From: Muraenolepis orangiensis
Lineage: Eukaryota > Chordata > Actinopteri > Gadiformes > Muraenolepididae
Direction: 5' to 3'
DNA: 64,000 nucleotides
NCBI GenBank assembly: GCA_027704905.1
Contig: JANIIK010000775.1
Coordinates: forward strand, 62,001-126,000
Part shown: positions 62,515-64,000 of the stretch, piece after piece
Layout of the letters: each line of letters opens with the position of its first letter
Numbering within the stretch: the first letter of the stretch is position 1
Made by a program: the position numbers and the translations under genes
Notes under the pieces: generated by a model
Databases searched by the model: none
Seen by the model: only the letters and a program-made list of their open reading frames with translations
What the model was told of the DNA's origin: nothing

Positions 62515-64000
62515 ACCAGTGCTTTTAGTCAAACATTCATCCGACATTGTGTGCATATGTTCGGATTGGAGATGGAGTGTGTGTGGGGGTCAGGACCAGT
62601 GCTTTTAGTCATAAAAATATCCGACATTGAGTGCCTATTTTCGGATTGGAGATGGAGTGTGTGGGGGTCAGGACCAGTGCTCATAGTCATACACTTATCC
62701 AACATTGTGTGCCTATATTCGGATTGGAGATGGAGTGTTTGTGGGAGTCAGGACCAGTGCTTTTAGTCAAACATTCATCCGACATTGTGTGCCTATATTA
62801 GGATTGGAGCTGGAGTGTGTCTGGGGGTCAGGACCAGTGCTTTTGGTCAAACATTCATCCGACATTGTGTGCCTATATTCGGATTGGAGATTGAGTGTGT
62901 GTGGGGGTGAGGACCAGTGCTTGTAGTCAAACATTCATCCGACATTGTGTGCCTATATTCGGAATTGAGATGGAGTGTGTGTGGGGGTCAAGACCAGTGC
63001 TTTTAGTCATACACACATCCGAAATTGAGTGCCTATTTTCGGATTGGAGATGGAGTGTGTGTGGGGGTGGGGACCAGTGTTTTTAGTCAAACATTCATAC
63101 GACATTGTGTGCTTATATTCGGATTGGAAATGGAGTGTGTGTTGGGGTCAGGACCAGTGCTTTTGGTCAAACATTCATCCGATATTGTGTGCCTCTGTCT
63201 GGATGGGAGATGTAGTGTGTGTGGGTCAGTACCAGTGCTTTTAGTCAATCACTCATCCGACAGTGTGTGCCCATATTCGGATTGGAGATGGAGTGTGTGT
63301 GGGGGTGAGGACCAGTGCTTGTAGTCAAACATTCATCCGACATTGTGTGCATATGTTCGGATTGGAGATGGAGTGTGTGTGGGGGTCAGGACCAGTGCTT
63401 TTAGTCATAAAAATATCCGACATTGAGTGCCTATTTTCGGATTGGAGATGGAGTGTGTGGGGGTCAGGACCAGTGCTCATAGTCATACACTTATCCAACA
63501 TTGTGTGCCTATATTCGGATTGGAGATGGAGTGTGTGTGGGAGTCAGGACCAGTGCTTTTAGTCAAACATTCATCCGACATTGTGAGCCTATATTCGGAT
63601 TGGAGATGGAGTGTGTGTGGGGATCAGGACCAATGCTTTTAGTCATACACACATCCGACATTGTGTGCCTATATTAGGATTGGAGCTGGAGTGTGTGTGG
63701 GGGTCAGGACCAGTGCTTTTGGTCAAACATTCATCCGATATTGTGTGCTTCTGTCTGGAAGGGAGATGTAGTGTGTGTGGGGGTCAGTACCAGTGCTTTT
63801 AGTCAAACACTCATCCGACATTGTGTGCCTATATTCGGATTGGAGATGGAGTGTGTGTGGGGTCGGGACCAGTGCTCATAGTCAAACATTCATCCGACAT
63901 TGAGTGCCTATTTTCGGATTGGAGATTGAGTGTGTGTGGGGGTGAGGACCAGTGCTTGTAGTCAAACATTCATCCGACATTGTCTGCATATGTTCGGATT
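62515..64000. repeat. Satellite array, right segment
   Basis: About 19 monomers, continuing past the right edge. Up to about 62940 the order follows the 1,111 bp unit exactly where 52910 left off. From there to about 63870 it follows 44760-45690 at a constant offset of 18,177 bp, including the shared private variants TCGGAATTGAGATGG and GGGGGTCAAGACC. One difference is GTGAGCC near 63583 against GTGTGCC. After about 63880 it matches other monomer classes. No gene was seen. Confidence 0.95.

Overview
This window is a block of eukaryotic satellite heterochromatin, most likely from a teleost fish. About 54 kb (roughly 85%) is a head-to-tail tandem array of a 79-80 bp GT-rich monomer that runs off both ends. 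It is interrupted twice: by a ~237 bp minus-strand LINE 3'-end fragment (1066-1302) and by a complete 9,600 bp Ty3/gypsy LTR retrotransposon (52911-62510). I see no host protein-coding gene, tRNA or rRNA. The fish assignment is an inference. It rests on the Pol and PNMA-like Gag, which resemble non-chromodomain gypsy elements common in fish, and on the L2-type tail with its CTTGA repeats.

Layout. 1-1065: satellite. 1066-1302: LINE tail flanked by the 5 bp duplication GAGTT. 1303-52910: satellite organised in nested higher-order repeats. The left part (about 1.3-15.6 kb) carries copies offset by 2,856, 398, 2,459 and 7,225 bp. The next part (15.4-30 kb) carries 2,218, 5,870 and 1,509 bp units. 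Two tandem, nearly identical 6,352 bp units occupy about 31.13-43.83 kb. A mixed zone with unusually diverged monomers lies at 45.7-46.6 kb. A regular 1,111 bp unit (14 monomers) fills about 46.9-52.9 kb. 62515-64000: the same 1,111 bp unit resumes in register, then switches to a segment matching 44.7-45.7 kb.

The retrotransposon has two 1,491 bp LTRs in which I find no difference by eye, a 4 bp target duplication (CAGG), a primer-binding site, an intact gag (600 aa, PNMA-like capsid, coiled coil, CCHC knuckle), an intact pol (1,585 aa: protease, reverse transcriptase, RNase H, integrase, GPY/F-like module, long acidic tail) and a polypurine tract. pol lies in the -1 frame relative to gag with a 22 bp overlap. 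That overlap holds a GTTAAAC slippery heptamer, followed 7 nt later by a hairpin able to form an H-type pseudoknot: a complete programmed -1 frameshift signal. There is no env. Intact frames and apparently identical LTRs indicate a very recent insertion.

The many short open frames in the satellite are artefacts of its periodicity. Each monomer usually carries one TAG at a fixed place, and the 79-80 bp period rotates the frame, so repetitive 60-220 codon frames arise without being genes.
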